The notes: a model not told the origin generated them from the letters alone. Numbered from the stretch's first letter, positions 37,301-56,699 are shown. The stretch: 64,000 nt of DNA from Pseudofrankia inefficax (GCF_000166135.1 NC_014666.1:3720001-3784000), one strand, 5' to 3'. A program made the numbers and translations.

Positions 37301-39172
37301 CGTCGAGCGCGGCCGCGAAGACAGGGAACGTCTCGTAGAGCTCCCGCCCGGCCGCGGGCCGCTGGCTGCCCTGCCCGGTGAACAGGACGGCGAGGCGCCT
37401 GTTCCCGACGGCCTCGCCGGTCAGCGCGGGTGAGCCGGCCGACCCGGCCGCGAGCAGGGCGAAGGCGTCCCGCGCGGACGGCCGGTCGGCGGCCACCACC
37501 ACGGCGCGGTGCTCGAGGTGCGCCCGGGTGTGCAGCAGCGCCGCCGCGGTCGCCTCCGGCGCGAGGCCGGTGGCCGCGTCGAGGTGCTCGGCCAGCCGGC
37601 CGGCCGCCGCCCGCAGCGCCGCGGGCGAGCGGGCGCTCAGCAGCCAGGGCAGCGAGGGGCCGGGCGTGGCCGGGTCTGCGGGGTGCGGGCCGTCAGCGGT
37701 GTCCGCTGCCGGCGCCTCCTCCAGGATGAGGTGGGCGTTGGTGCCGCTGATGCCGAACGACGACACCGCCGCCCGCCGGGGACGTCCGCCCGCGGGCCAC
37801 GGGCTCGCCTCGGTGAGCAGCCGGACCGCGCCGCCGGCCCAGTCGACGTGCGGGCTGGGCGCGTCGATGTGCGGCGTCGCCGGTAGCAGGCCGTGCCGGA
37901 GCGCCTCGACCAGCTTGATGATGCTGGCCACGCCGGCGGCGGCCTGGGTGTGGCCGAGGTTCGCCTTGACGGCGCCGAGCAGCAGGGGCCGGTCCGCCGG
38001 CCGGCCCTGGCCGTAGGTGGCCAGCACGGCGTGGGCCTCGATGGGGTCGCCCAGGGTCGTCCCGGTCCCGTGCGCGTCGAGGACGTCGACGTCGGCCGCC
38101 GTGAGCTGGGCCGCGGCCAGCGCCTGCCGGATGACCCGTCGCTGGGACGGGCCGCTCGGCGCGGTGAGCTGGCTGCTCGTCCCGTCCGAGTTCACCGCGC
38201 TGGACCGGATGACCGCGTGCACCCGATGGCCGCGCCGGCGGGCGTCGGACAGCCGTTCCAGCAGGAGGAGCCCGGCCCCCTCGGCCAGCGCGAAGCCGTC
38301 GGCCGCGGCCGAGAAGGGCTTGCACCGGCCGTCGGGCGCGAGCCCTCGCTGCCGGCTGAACTCGACGAACGACCGCGGGGTCGGCATCACGGTCACCCCG
38401 CCGGCCAGGGCCAGGCCGCACTCCCCGGCGCGCAGCGCCCGGACGGCCAGGTGGATCGCGACCAGCGACGAGGAGCACGCCGTGTCCACCGTGATCGCCG
38501 GGCCCTCCAGGCCCAGGGTGTAGGCGAGCCGGCCGGAGGCGACGCTCGGTGTCGACCCGATGAGCGTGTAGCCCTCCACCGCCGAGCTGCCCGGACCGTT
38601 GTCGGCCGCGCTGTCGGGGGAGTTGTCAGGGGCATAGTCGGCCGCGATGACGCCGGCGAAGACGCCGGTGTCGCTGCCGCGCAGGGTGGTCGGGTCGATC
38701 CCGGCCCGTTCGAGCACCTCCCAGCCCAGCTCCAGCAGGATCCGCTGCTGGGGGTCGGTGGCCAGGGCCTCCCGGGGCGGCAGGCCGAAGAACTCCGCGT
38801 CGAAGTCCGCGGCGTCACGGAGGAAGCCCCCGCGCCGCGCGTAGGAGCGGCCACGGGCGGCGGGGTCCGGGTCGTAGAGCTCCTCGACGTCCCAGCCCCG
38901 GTCGTCCGGGAGGTCGCCGGTCGCGTCCCGCCCGGCGGCCAGCAGCGTCCAGAGCTCCTCCGGGGAGCGCACGCCGCCCGGGTAGCGGCAGGCCATCGAC
39001 ACGATCGCGATCGGCTCGTCGCGGGCGGCGGTCAGCTCGGCCAGCCGGGCCTTGGTCTCCCGCAGGTCGGTCGCGGCCCGGCGGAGGTAGTCCCGCAGCT
39101 TGCGTTCGGTGGCGCCGGCCGCCGCGCCCGGTTCCGCGTGCGCGGCGGCCGGGCGGTCGAGATCAGGCGTGG

Positions 39173-39176
<4 letters not shown>
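34323..39176 (-). CDS. Type I modular PKS, module 2: KS-AT-KR-ACP
   Basis: A 1617-residue single-module PKS. A 21-residue leader and docking helix ([18 protein letters not shown]) precede KS (Cys about 234), AT (GHSVGG about 689, HAFH about 794: malonyl-type, though the usual Glu after GHSxG is Gly), KR (TGGTGGLG about 1174; FSSVAG and a Tyr in [12 protein letters not shown] in the loop region, B-type) and ACP (Ser about 1495 in GGFDSL). It adds an unbranched beta-hydroxy unit. The ATG at 39176 overlaps the TGA of the upstream loading-module gene (ATGA), so the two proteins are made in coupled fashion. The C-terminal tail ([19 protein letters not shown]) is a typical acidic docking end. Confidence 0.95.
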
Positions 39177-49141
<9,965 letters not shown>

Positions 49142-49513
49142 AGAACGTCGTGCCCCCTCGCGGTCAACCAGGCCCCGGCCGAAATGCCAGGATGTCGATT
49201 CGGGCCGCCGTGCCGGCTGTTTCGCCCCCGTCGCCCGGACGGCCGGCCGCGGCCGGCGTAGGCCACACCGACGGTTTGGCGAGAAGCCGTCAACGGCCGC
49301 GCGGCCCGCCTCGACTATTCGTCGAAGGGGGCGCGATGGTGAACCCCTATCTTTTCCCCCTATCGGGGGGATGTGACGGGGGTTACTCCACCGGCCCGGC
49401 GGGAATCGGCGATCTGGCGGCGCCGTTACCGTTGGCTCGCGTGAGATCGGCAGAGGTGGCGCCGGACGCCACCCGCCGGCTATAAATCGATTGGCAGAAA
49501 GGAACGTGTTCCT
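49142..49513. promoter_or_regulatory. Divergent promoter region of the PKS operon and type II thioesterase
   Basis: This 372-nt gap should hold the main PKS promoter. CCCCTA occurs twice (49344-49349 and 49357-49362), the second inside a CCCCC-TATC-GGGGG dyad (49356-49369), matching the TAGGGG array upstream of ccr. On the minus strand TTGACG (49293-49288) could be a -35 box for the PKS genes, but no clear -10 follows. On the plus strand TATAAA (49481-49486) could serve the thioesterase gene, which has its ribosome site AGAAAGGA at 49496-49503. All assignments are by eye. Confidence 0.45.
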
Positions 49514-50326
49514 ATGCCGCCGCCCACCAGGCAGCCACCGCCTGAGCCCGACCGCTGGATCCGTGGTTTTCATCGCGCGCCGGACGGCGCCCGTCAGCTG
49601 GTGTGCTTTCCGCACGCCGGCGGGGGCGCCAGTTACTTCTTCGCCGCGTCACGGGCGCTGGCGAACGCGCGGCCGCCCGTCCAGGTGCTGGCGGCGCAGT
49701 ATCCCGGCCGCCACGACCGCCGCCACGAGCCGGCCTTCGAGCGGGTCGACGCGCTCGCCGACGCCACGGTGGCCGCGCTGCTCGCCGGCGGCTGGCTCGA
49801 CCCGGCCCGGCCGCCCGCCCTGTTCGGCCACAGCATGGGCGCGGTCGTCGCCTTCGAGGTCGCGCGGCGACTGGAGCGGGACGCCGGCCTCGTCGCGGCC
49901 GGCCTGTTCGTCTCCGGCCGGCGCGCGCCGTCGACCCGGCGGGCCGAGCGAACCCACCTGCTCGACGACCGGGGCCTGGTGGACGAGCTGCGCAGGCTCA
50001 GCGGGACCGAGGGGGACCTGCTCGACGACGACGAGATCGTCGCCATGATCCTGCCGGCGGTGCGCGGCGACTACCGGGCCATCGAGACCTACCAGGCAGA
50101 CCCCAGTGCGCGGGTGAACGCGCCGGTCACCGCCCTGGTCGGGACCGACGACCCGCTGACCACGATCCAGGAGGCGGCGGCCTGGCGGGAGCACACGACC
50201 GCCGAGTTCGGGCTCCACGTGCTGCCGGGCGGCCACTTCTACCTCAACAGCCAGCTCTCAGCGGTCCTCGACATCGTCGCCGGCGCCGGCGTAGCGGTCT
50301 CCGCGCGACGCGACCATCGGGTATGA
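49514..50326 (+). CDS. Type II (editing) thioesterase
   Basis: A 270-residue alpha/beta hydrolase of the stand-alone TEII family that clears stalled or mis-primed acyl groups from carrier proteins of a PKS or NRPS. The FPHAGGGAS oxyanion-loop motif is at about 32-40, the nucleophile Ser107 lies in GHSMGA, the acid is in GTDDPLT (about 212) and the base His241 in GGHFYL. The ATG is set by AGAAAGGA 10 nt upstream. It is divergent from the loading-module gene and probably shares its control region. Such enzymes matter particularly for decarboxylating loading modules. Confidence is high. Confidence 0.94.
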   Translation: MPPPTRQPPPEPDRWIRGFHRAPDGARQLVCFPHAGGGASYFFAASRALANARPPVQVLAAQYPGRHDRRHEPAFERVDALADATVAALLAGGWLDPARPPALFGHSMGAVVAFEVARRLERDAGLVAAGLFVSGRRAPSTRRAERTHLLDDRGLVDELRRLSGTEGDLLDDDEIVAMILPAVRGDYRAIETYQADPSARVNAPVTALVGTDDPLTTIQEAAAWREHTTAEFGLHVLPGGHFYLNSQLSAVLDIVAGAGVAVSARRDHRV

Positions 50327-50712
50327 CCGGGCCGGCTGGCCGCGGCACCACCGCGTCCCTCGTCGGCGGCCACGTTTTGTCAACCCTAGAAAACCCTTAC
50401 TCGCCGCGCCCGCGGGTGGGGGGTCCGACCCCGGAACGCGGCAGGCCGCGGCCGCGGGCTGGCCGAGCCGCCGTCGCGGCGAACGGGCCTGGTCGGCTGG
50501 ATCCTGCCTGGTCAGACGGCCGCGCCACGGGCTCGGGACCGCTGCGTGAGGCCGGGCCTGCCTCGTGCTGCTGTGGCCGGCATCACAGATGGACCGGTAT
50601 CGGCGTCGATAGCGCTCTGGCTAGCCTCTGCGCCGTGGGGGTGAATGGATACGGCGCCCAGCGCGCCAGGCAGCCAGAACGGCTGTCTGGGCTCTTTGGG
50701 CCTGCCCAGGCG
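50327..50712. other. Non-coding gap between thioesterase and leader peptide
   Basis: No supported gene. An AT-richer patch at 50375-50402 contains caaccctagaaaaccc. A possible -10 of the form TAnnnT (tagcct) lies near 50622-50627, suitable for a transcript covering the downstream leader peptide, but there is no matching -35. Confidence 0.35.
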
Positions 50713-50853
50713 ATGCCGCGGGGATACCCGGCGGCCGTGCGCGTTCGCACGCCCGCCCCGGGGGGCGAGCCGCGCGCGCGTTTCCTCACCACTCGGCGGC
50801 ACATCGACCTGCTGCGGGTCGCGAGCGCCTCCTGTCCCGCCGGCCTCCGCTGA
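50713..50853 (+). CDS. Putative cysteine-type leader peptide (upstream ORF)
   Basis: A 46-codon frame (ATG 50713; a GTG at 50737 would give 38 codons) ending LTTRRHIDLLRVASASC plus six residues. This ending resembles actinobacterial putative leader peptides with an RRHIDLLRV-S-C core that precede transport and sulfur genes and are thought to respond to cysteine or arginyl/cysteinyl-tRNA supply. The single Cys codon is at 50833-50835. The next gene is a substrate-binding lipoprotein 366 nt downstream, with an intrinsic terminator between. No strong ribosome site is visible for either start, so the exact beginning is uncertain. The family resemblance is from memory, not a search. Confidence 0.6.
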   Translation: MPRGYPAAVRVRTPAPGGEPRARFLTTRRHIDLLRVASASCPAGLR

Positions 50854-50935
50854 TTTCTGATCACGGCGGTGCGTTCCGCCCGCTGAAATTCGGCGTGGGC
50901 TGCATGAAAACCCCGGCGCCCTCATCCGCGCGATG

Positions 50936-51002
50936 AACGGGCCGGGCTGGGTCACGGTCGAAAACTGAGGACCGGTCCCCTTGGCCCGTTGTCCCGGCCC
51001 GT
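50936..51002 (+). promoter_or_regulatory. Leader RNA with two mutually exclusive pairings
   Basis: The arm at 50936-50946 can pair perfectly with ggcccgtt (50983-50990, 8 bp) or with cccggcccgt (50993-51002, 10 bp), but not both. It lies between the leader-peptide stop and the terminator at 51183. Alternative folding of this type fits an attenuation leader; in so GC-rich a sequence some chance pairing is expected. Confidence 0.35.
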
Positions 51003-51182
51003 GCGCCGGAGGGTATTCGGGCGCGTCATTCCTGCCAGGTCCCGACCGTCGGGCCGGTGCCGCGCCGTGTTTTCCTCGTTGATTTCTCAACGAATGCTTC
51101 TCCATTCACGCGCCTCCTGACCCAGTCGCGTGCCGCTCTTCGAGCGCGGTGGAGAAGGCGCAGTGTCCTGGACATCTTCCCG

Positions 51183-51208
51183 CGCCGGGTTTCGGCCGGC
51201 GATTTTTT
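51183..51208 (+). terminator. Intrinsic terminator just upstream of the ABC importer (attenuator)
   Basis: Stem cgccgg (51183-51188) and ccggcg (51196-51201) with a 7-nt loop is followed directly by ATTTTTT (51202-51208). It sits between the leader peptide and the ATG at 51220, so it would cut off the importer transcript rather than end a gene. The sequence cccggcgc at 50912-50919 is complementary to 51182-51189 and could act as an antiterminator. Confidence 0.6.
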
Positions 51209-51219
51209 GTGGAGTACTG

Positions 51220-52866
51220 ATGCGTTCTAGACCTGTCCTGGCCGGTGCGGCCGCGTTGGCGGCCACGGCCGCGATGCTGCTCGCCGCGTGCGGCTCCGGG
51301 GGGAGCTCGGCGGCGGCGCCCGCCAGCCAGCCCCGCTCGGGGGGCAACCTCACCTACGCGCTCGACGTCGAGCCGCAGTGCTTCGACGCGGCGGTCAGCC
51401 CGCAGGACGTCACCGGGGAGGTGGATCGCAACATCCTCGACTCGCTGGTCTCCGAGGACACCAAGGGCACCTTCCACCCCTGGCTGGCCAAGTCCTGGGA
51501 CGTCTCCAAGGACCTGACGACCTACACCTTCCACCTGCGCGGCGGGGTGAAGTTCACCGACGGCACGGTGTTCGACGCGAACGCGGTCAAGGTCAACTTC
51601 GACCGGATCGTGGCGCCTACGACCAAGTCGCAGTACGCCTCCAACCTGCTCGGCCCGTACACCGGCACCAAGGTCATCGACCCCAGCACCGTCCAGGTCA
51701 GCTTCTCCAAGCCGTTCGCGCCGTTCCTGCAGGTGGCGGCGACGGCCTACCTCGGCTTCTACTCGCCTACCGCGATCAGGAACCACCCCGAGGGCTTCTG
51801 CGTCGGCGGCCCGTCCGCCGTCGGGACCGGCCCGTTCACCTTCACCAGCGCCACCAAGGGCCAGAGCATCCTGCTCAGCCGTAACCCGGCCTACAACTGG
51901 GGCCCGGCCGACAGCACCCACACCGGGCCGGCCTACCTGGACAAGGTGACCTACCGGATCCTGACCGAGGCGGCGACCCGGATCGGCTCGCTGACCAGCG
52001 GCCAGGTCGACGGCATCCAGTCCGTCCCGCCGTCGAACGTGGCCAGCCTGGCCTCGATCAAGTCGATCAACGTCTACAAGAAGGACGACCCGGGCGGCGT
52101 CTACAACCTCTACCTGAACGTCACCCGGCCGATCCTGTCCGACCAGCGGGTGCGCCAGGCCATCCAGCGCGGGATCGACATCGACCAGAACGTCAAGACG
52201 GTCTACTTCGGCCAGTACAGCCGTGCCTGGAGCCCGATCTCCCCGGCCACGCCCAGCTACGACGCGAAGCTCGAGGGCAGCTGGCCGTATGACCCGGCGC
52301 TGGCCAACAAGCTGCTCGACGAGGCCGGCTGGACCGGGCGGGACTCCGCCGGCTACCGGACCAAGGACGGCCAGCGGCTCACCGTGGTCTGGCCCTCGAC
52401 GCCCTCGGCCAGCAACCGTGACTCCCGTGACGTGCTGGCCCAGGCGATCGTCGCCGACCTGAAGAAGATCGGCATCGAGATCTCCCGCCCGAGCTTCGAC
52501 GTCACCACGTACCTCACCAAGGCCTACGCGAGCGAGTTCGACGTCCTCGACACGTCCTGGGCCCGCTTCGACCCCGACGTCCTGCGCCTGTTCTTCAACA
52601 GCGCGAGCCGTGGCTCGAACGGCCAGAACGGGGCCTTCCTGGCCGACGACCAGGTCGACCAGTGGACGAACGCCGGCGCGCAGACCCTGGACCCCACGGT
52701 GCGTAACGACGTCTACGCGAAGACCCAGCAGCGGGTCATCCAGCTCGCCGCGGACGTGCCGGTCTACGTCCCGCGGTCGCTGTTCGCCACCCAGTCCAGC
52801 GTGCAGGACCTGGCGTTCTCGCCGAACGCCTGGCCGGAGTTCTACGGAACCTGGCTGTCCAAGTGA
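51220..52866 (+). CDS. ABC transporter substrate-binding lipoprotein, peptide/nickel family 5
   Basis: A 548-residue extracytoplasmic receptor. Residues 1-22 are a signal peptide and Cys23 follows a LLAAC lipobox, so the protein is a membrane-anchored lipoprotein. The mature part has SBP_bac_5 hallmarks such as TFHLRGGVKFTDGTVFDA (about 105-122) and a long two-lobed body. The family binds oligopeptides, glutathione, nickel chelates or other amphipathic solutes; the ligand cannot be read from sequence. The ATG at 51220 has GGAG 5 nt upstream and gives a proper signal peptide; an upstream in-frame start at 51130 would bury it. The next gene starts within its stop codon (GTGA). The gene is probably under attenuation control by the leader region. 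Confidence 0.92.
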   Translation: MRSRPVLAGAAALAATAAMLLAACGSGGSSAAAPASQPRSGGNLTYALDVEPQCFDAAVSPQDVTGEVDRNILDSLVSEDTKGTFHPWLAKSWDVSKDLTTYTFHLRGGVKFTDGTVFDANAVKVNFDRIVAPTTKSQYASNLLGPYTGTKVIDPSTVQVSFSKPFAPFLQVAATAYLGFYSPTAIRNHPEGFCVGGPSAVGTGPFTFTSATKGQSILLSRNPAYNWGPADSTHTGPAYLDKVTYRILTEAATRIGSLTSGQVDGIQSVPPSNVASLASIKSINVYKKDDPGGVYNLYLNVTRPILSDQRVRQAIQRGIDIDQNVKTVYFGQYSRAWSPISPATPSYDAKLEGSWPYDPALANKLLDEAGWTGRDSAGYRTKDGQRLTVVWPSTPSASNRDSRDVLAQAIVADLKKIGIEISRPSFDVTTYLTKAYASEFDVLDTSWARFDPDVLRLFFNSASRGSNGQNGAFLADDQVDQWTNAGAQTLDPTVRNDVYAKTQQRVIQLAADVPVYVPRSLFATQSSVQDLAFSPNAWPEFYGTWLSK

Positions 52867-53849
52867 CCACTGGCACGGTCGAACGGATCGAAGCCCCGGC
52901 CGGCGGCGCCCTCTGGCGCCGCCGGCTGTGGCCGGTCGTGGCCCGCCGGCTGCTCGGGGCGGCCGCGGTCGTCTACGGCGCGGCCACCGTCGCGTTCGTC
53001 GCCCTGCAGCTCATCCCCGGCGACGCGGTGACGATCATGATCGGGTTCAACAACGCGGTCTCGCCGCAGGTCCGGGCCCAGATCCAACACGACCTCGGGC
53101 TGAACCACCCGGTGATCGTCCAGTACTTCCAGTACCTCGGGCACCTCGCCCACGGTGACCTCGGCACCTCCTACCAGCTGAACCAGTCGGTGGCCTCGCT
53201 GATCGGCGCGCAGTTCTGGCCGACGTTCCAGCTGATGCTGGCGGCGGTGGGCGTCGCCGTACTGCTGGCTCTGATCTCGGCGCTCGGCACCGCCAGCCGC
53301 CGGGGCGGCCTGCGCGCGGTCGTCGACGTCGTCGAGCTGGTGCTCGTCTCCACCCCGACGTTCTGGCTCGGCATCCTGCTGCTGACCGCGTTCTCGTTCC
53401 GGCTGCGGCTGTTCCCGGTGGCCGGCGCGCAGAGCGCGGCCTCGCTCGTCCTGCCGGCCCTGACACTCGCCCTCCCGATCGCCGGCGTGCTGGCCCAGGT
53501 GCTGCGGGAGGGCCTGGAGACGGCGCTGGGACAGCCGTTCGTGATCACCGCACGGTCCCGGGGGCTGCGGCGCTCGGCCGTGCGGCTGCGCCACGCGCTG
53601 CGCCACGCGGCGGCGCCGCTGGTGACCCTGGTCGGCTGGCTGAGCGGGAGCCTGCTGGGCAACGCGGTCCTGGTCGAGTCCGTCTTCGGCCGGCCGGGGA
53701 TCGGCGCGCTGACCCTGGAGGCCGTCCAGAACAAGGACATGCCCGTGGTCATGGGCGTCGTGTTCGTCTCCGCGGTGGCGTTCGTCGTCATCTCCACCCT
53801 GGTCGACCTGCTCTACCTGCTGATCGACCCACGACTGCGGACGGGGTGA
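52863..53849 (+). CDS. ABC transporter permease, DppB/OppB type
   Basis: A 328-residue inner-membrane subunit with six predicted helices. The N-terminal helix (LLGAAAVVYGAATVAFVALQ) is followed by the periplasmic loop and LGLNHPVIVQYFQYLGHLAHGD, a standard DppB segment. The cytoplasmic EAA-type loop reads TARSRGLRRS (about 225-235), where the ATPase docks. The GTG start overlaps the stop of the binding-protein gene by 4 nt. It forms a heterodimeric channel with the following permease. Confidence 0.92.
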   Translation: MTTGTVERIEAPAGGALWRRRLWPVVARRLLGAAAVVYGAATVAFVALQLIPGDAVTIMIGFNNAVSPQVRAQIQHDLGLNHPVIVQYFQYLGHLAHGDLGTSYQLNQSVASLIGAQFWPTFQLMLAAVGVAVLLALISALGTASRRGGLRAVVDVVELVLVSTPTFWLGILLLTAFSFRLRLFPVAGAQSAASLVLPALTLALPIAGVLAQVLREGLETALGQPFVITARSRGLRRSAVRLRHALRHAAAPLVTLVGWLSGSLLGNAVLVESVFGRPGIGALTLEAVQNKDMPVVMGVVFVSAVAFVVISTLVDLLYLLIDPRLRTG

Positions 53850-53853
53850 GGCC

Positions 53854-54759
53854 GTGACAGCGGTGGAGCGCTCCCTGGCGGAACTCGCGCCGCGGCCGGG
53901 ACCAGCGGCGCTGGGCCGGCGGCGCGGCCGGGACCGGGACGTGCCCGGCCTGGCCTTCGCGGCGTCGGCGGCCTTCCTGGTCCTGATCGCGCTGCTGATG
54001 ATCGCGCCGGGGCTGTTCGCCGGCCACTCGCCGACCGCGACCGACCCGGTCAACGCGCTGCGCGGGCCGAGCGGCACCCACTGGTTCGGGACGGACGCGC
54101 TGGGCCGCGACGTCTTCGCCCGGGTCGTCTACGGCGCGCGGCCCTCACTGATCGTCGGCTTCGGTGCCACGGTCTTCGCGGTCGTGGGCGCGACGGCCCT
54201 CGGCCTGACGGCCGGGATCGGGGGCCCGGCCCTGGACCAGGTGCTCATGCGGGTGGCCGACGTCCTGCTCGCCCTGCCGCCGCTGCTGCTCGCCCTGCTG
54301 GCGGTGGCGGTGCTGGGCCACGGCCAGGTCAACGTGATGGTGGCGGTCGCGATCGCGTTCGTGCCCGGCTACGCCCGGGTGGTGCGGGCCGAGACGCTGG
54401 TCGTGCGCCGCTCCGGCTATGTCGAGGCGGCCGTGGGCCTTGGGCTGCCCCGCTGGCGGCTGGTCGGGCGCCACGTCCTGCCGAACACGCTGGGCCCGCT
54501 GCTCGTGCTGGCCACGGTGGGCTTCGGCTCGGCCCTGATCTACGCCTCCAGCCTGAGCTTCCTCGGCCTCGGCGCGCAGCCCCCCTCCTCCGAGTGGGGC
54601 CTGGCGCTGTCCACCGGCCGCAACTACTTCTCCGTGGCCTGGTGGGTCGCGGTCTTCCCCGGGCTGGCGGCGACCCTGACCGTGATCGCCCTCAACGTGA
54701 CCGGCCGGCGCGCGCGAGCGCGGTTCACCCGCCGGCCGCAGGGAGGTGACCTGGCATGA
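53854..54759 (+). CDS. ABC transporter permease, DppC/OppC type
   Basis: A 301-residue permease partner. The hallmark HWFGTDALGRDVFARVVYGAR motif region follows the first helix (about 69-88), and the EAA loop is YVEAAVGLGLPRWRLVGRH (about 189-207). It starts with GTG 4 nt after the DppB-type stop, and the ATPase gene starts inside its own stop codon (ATGA). Five to six membrane helices are visible. Import direction is inferred from the lipoprotein receptor in the same operon. Confidence 0.92.
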   Translation: MTAVERSLAELAPRPGPAALGRRRGRDRDVPGLAFAASAAFLVLIALLMIAPGLFAGHSPTATDPVNALRGPSGTHWFGTDALGRDVFARVVYGARPSLIVGFGATVFAVVGATALGLTAGIGGPALDQVLMRVADVLLALPPLLLALLAVAVLGHGQVNVMVAVAIAFVPGYARVVRAETLVVRRSGYVEAAVGLGLPRWRLVGRHVLPNTLGPLLVLATVGFGSALIYASSLSFLGLGAQPPSSEWGLALSTGRNYFSVAWWVAVFPGLAATLTVIALNVTGRRARARFTRRPQGGDLA

Positions 54760-56699
54760 CCGGCCGACCACTGGTGACCGAGCCCGAGGCCGCGCCGGCC
54801 GGGACCGTCCTCGGCGAGACGCTGCTGGAGGTCGACGGCCTGGACGTGACCTTCCGGACTCCGGCCGGCCCGGTCCGCGCCGCCCGCGACGTCTCCTTCA
54901 GCGTCCGGCGCGGCGAGTGCCTGGCCATCGTGGGGGAGTCCGGGTCGGGCAAGAGCGTCACCCTGCGCGCCCTGGTCGGGCTGACCGGCGGGTCGGCCGT
55001 CCTCGGCGCCCGCACGCTCTCCTTCGACGGGGAGGACCTCAGCGGCGCCGGCGAGGCGCGCTGGCGGTCGGTGCGCGGCCGGCGGATCGGCCTGGTCCTG
55101 CAGGACGCGCTGGTCTCGCTCGACCCGCTGAGGACCGTCGGCGCCGAGGTCGCCGAGACGCCCCGGGTGCACCGGCTCCTCGACCGGCGAGCGGTGCCCG
55201 AGCGGGTGCGCTCGCTGCTGGCGGCCGTCGGCATCGACGACCCCGACCGGCGCGCGCGCCAGTACTCCCACCAGCTCTCCGGCGGGCTGCGGCAGCGCGC
55301 ACTCATCGCGTCGGCGATCTCGGCCGATCCCGAGCTGCTGCTGGCCGACGAGCCGACCACCGCGCTGGACGTCACGGTCCAGGCGCGGGTGCTCGACCTG
55401 CTGGGCGGCTTCCGCGCCGACGGCACGGCGATCGTCCTGGTCAGCCACGACCTGGCCGTCGTCGCGGGGCTGGCCGACCAGGTCGCCGTCATGTACGGCG
55501 GCCGGATCGTCGAACACGGGCCGACCGCCGCCGTGCTCGGCCGCCCGCGCCACCCGTACACGCGCGCCCTGCTGGCCGCCGTGCCGGTCGGCCGTCCCCG
55601 CGGCAGTCGGCTGTCGGCCCCGGCATCGGTCGCGCCCGGACCGCCCGCCTCGCCGGACGCCTGCCCGTACGCCGCCCGCTGCCCGCTCGCCGACGACCGC
55701 TGCCGCACCAAGCTCCCGCCGCTGTCGGGGCCCGCCGTGGCCGCCGGTCCGTCAGCCGCCGGGTCGTCAGCCCCAGGCTCGGCGGTCCCGGTCGAAGCCG
55801 GTCACGAGACGCTCTGCTGGTACCCGGGCCGGGTCCCGGCCGCGCTCGCCGAGCCTGTCGTCCCGGTGCCGTCGGCCCGCGAGCCGGACCGTTCCGGCCG
55901 GCCGCTGGTCGAGGTGGCCTCGATCAGCAAAGGGTTCCGTGACCCCGGCGGCGAGCGTCGGCTGGCGGTGGACGACGTGTCGTTCACGCTCAGCCCGGGG
56001 GAGGCACTGGGAGTCGTCGGCGAGTCCGGATCGGGCAAGACGACGGTCGCGCGCATCGTCCTGGGCCTGGTGGAGCCGGACGCAGGCTCGGTCCGGCTCG
56101 ACGGCGAGGCGTGGAGCGGGCGGCCCGAGGCCGAACGGCGGCCGCGGCGCCGACGGGTCCAGGCCGTCTACCAGGACCCGTTCGGCTCCTTCGACCCCCG
56201 GTACACCGTCGAGAAGATCATCGGTGAGGCGGTGGCGACGGCCGGCGTGCCACGCGGCCCGGCCCGCCGCGAGCGGGTCGCCGAGCTGCTGGCCGCCGTC
56301 GGGCTGCCCGACGACCTGGCCGGGCGGCGGCCGCTGGAGCTCTCCGGCGGCCAGCGCCAGCGGGTGGCGATCGCGCGGGCGCTGGCCCCGTCCCCCGACA
56401 TCCTCGTCTGCGACGAACCCGTGTCCGCCCTGGACGTCTCGGTACAGGCGCAGATCCTGGACCTGCTCCTCGGGCTGCGGCACGACACCGGGGTGGCCCT
56501 GCTCTTCATCTCCCACGACCTCGGCGTCGTGCATCACGTGAGCGACCGGTTGCTGGTCATGAAGGACGGCCGGGTCGTCGAGTCCGGCCCCACCGAACGG
56601 ATCTTCGCCAGGCCCGAGCATCCCTACACCCGGGAGCTTCTCGCCGCCGTGCCGCGCCCGCCGCGGGCGGACGAGGCGGCGGGAACGGCCGGCCGCTGA
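54756..56699 (+). CDS. Fused tandem ABC ATPase, DppD-DppF type
   Basis: A 647-residue protein with both importer ATPases in one chain. First half: Walker A GESGSGKS (about 59-66), signature LSGGLRQR, Walker B LLLADEP. After it comes a Cys-bearing oligopeptide-transporter C-terminal motif (CPYAARC, DDRC, ETLC). Second half: Walker A GESGSGKT (about 424), signature LSGGQRQR, Walker B ILVCDEP, and a truncated end HPYTRELLAAVP. Both ATP sites look intact. Fusion of D and F subunits is fairly common in actinobacteria. It completes the four-gene importer, whose genes all overlap or nearly touch. Confidence 0.93.
   Translation: MTGRPLVTEPEAAPAGTVLGETLLEVDGLDVTFRTPAGPVRAARDVSFSVRRGECLAIVGESGSGKSVTLRALVGLTGGSAVLGARTLSFDGEDLSGAGEARWRSVRGRRIGLVLQDALVSLDPLRTVGAEVAETPRVHRLLDRRAVPERVRSLLAAVGIDDPDRRARQYSHQLSGGLRQRALIASAISADPELLLADEPTTALDVTVQARVLDLLGGFRADGTAIVLVSHDLAVVAGLADQVAVMYGGRIVEHGPTAAVLGRPRHPYTRALLAAVPVGRPRGSRLSAPASVAPGPPASPDACPYAARCPLADDRCRTKLPPLSGPAVAAGPSAAGSSAPGSAVPVEAGHETLCWYPGRVPAALAEPVVPVPSAREPDRSGRPLVEVASISKGFRDPGGERRLAVDDVSFTLSPGEALGVVGESGSGKTTVARIVLGLVEPDAGSVRLDGEAWSGRPEAERRPRRRRVQAVYQDPFGSFDPRYTVEKIIGEAVATAGVPRGPARRERVAELLAAVGLPDDLAGRRPLELSGGQRQRVAIARALAPSPDILVCDEPVSALDVSVQAQILDLLLGLRHDTGVALLFISHDLGVVHHVSDRLLVMKDGRVVESGPTERIFARPEHPYTRELLAAVPRPPRADEAAGTAGR

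Noticed and set aside
49142-49615. N-terminal extension of the loading-module PKS up to 49615
   Set aside because: The added 158 residues have no docking or domain signature and span the promoter-like region; the ATG at 49141 follows GAGGGGG.
51130-51219. Upstream in-frame GTG start for the substrate-binding lipoprotein
   Set aside because: It would add 30 residues before the signal peptide and read through the terminator hairpin; the ATG at 51220 has a proper ribosome site.
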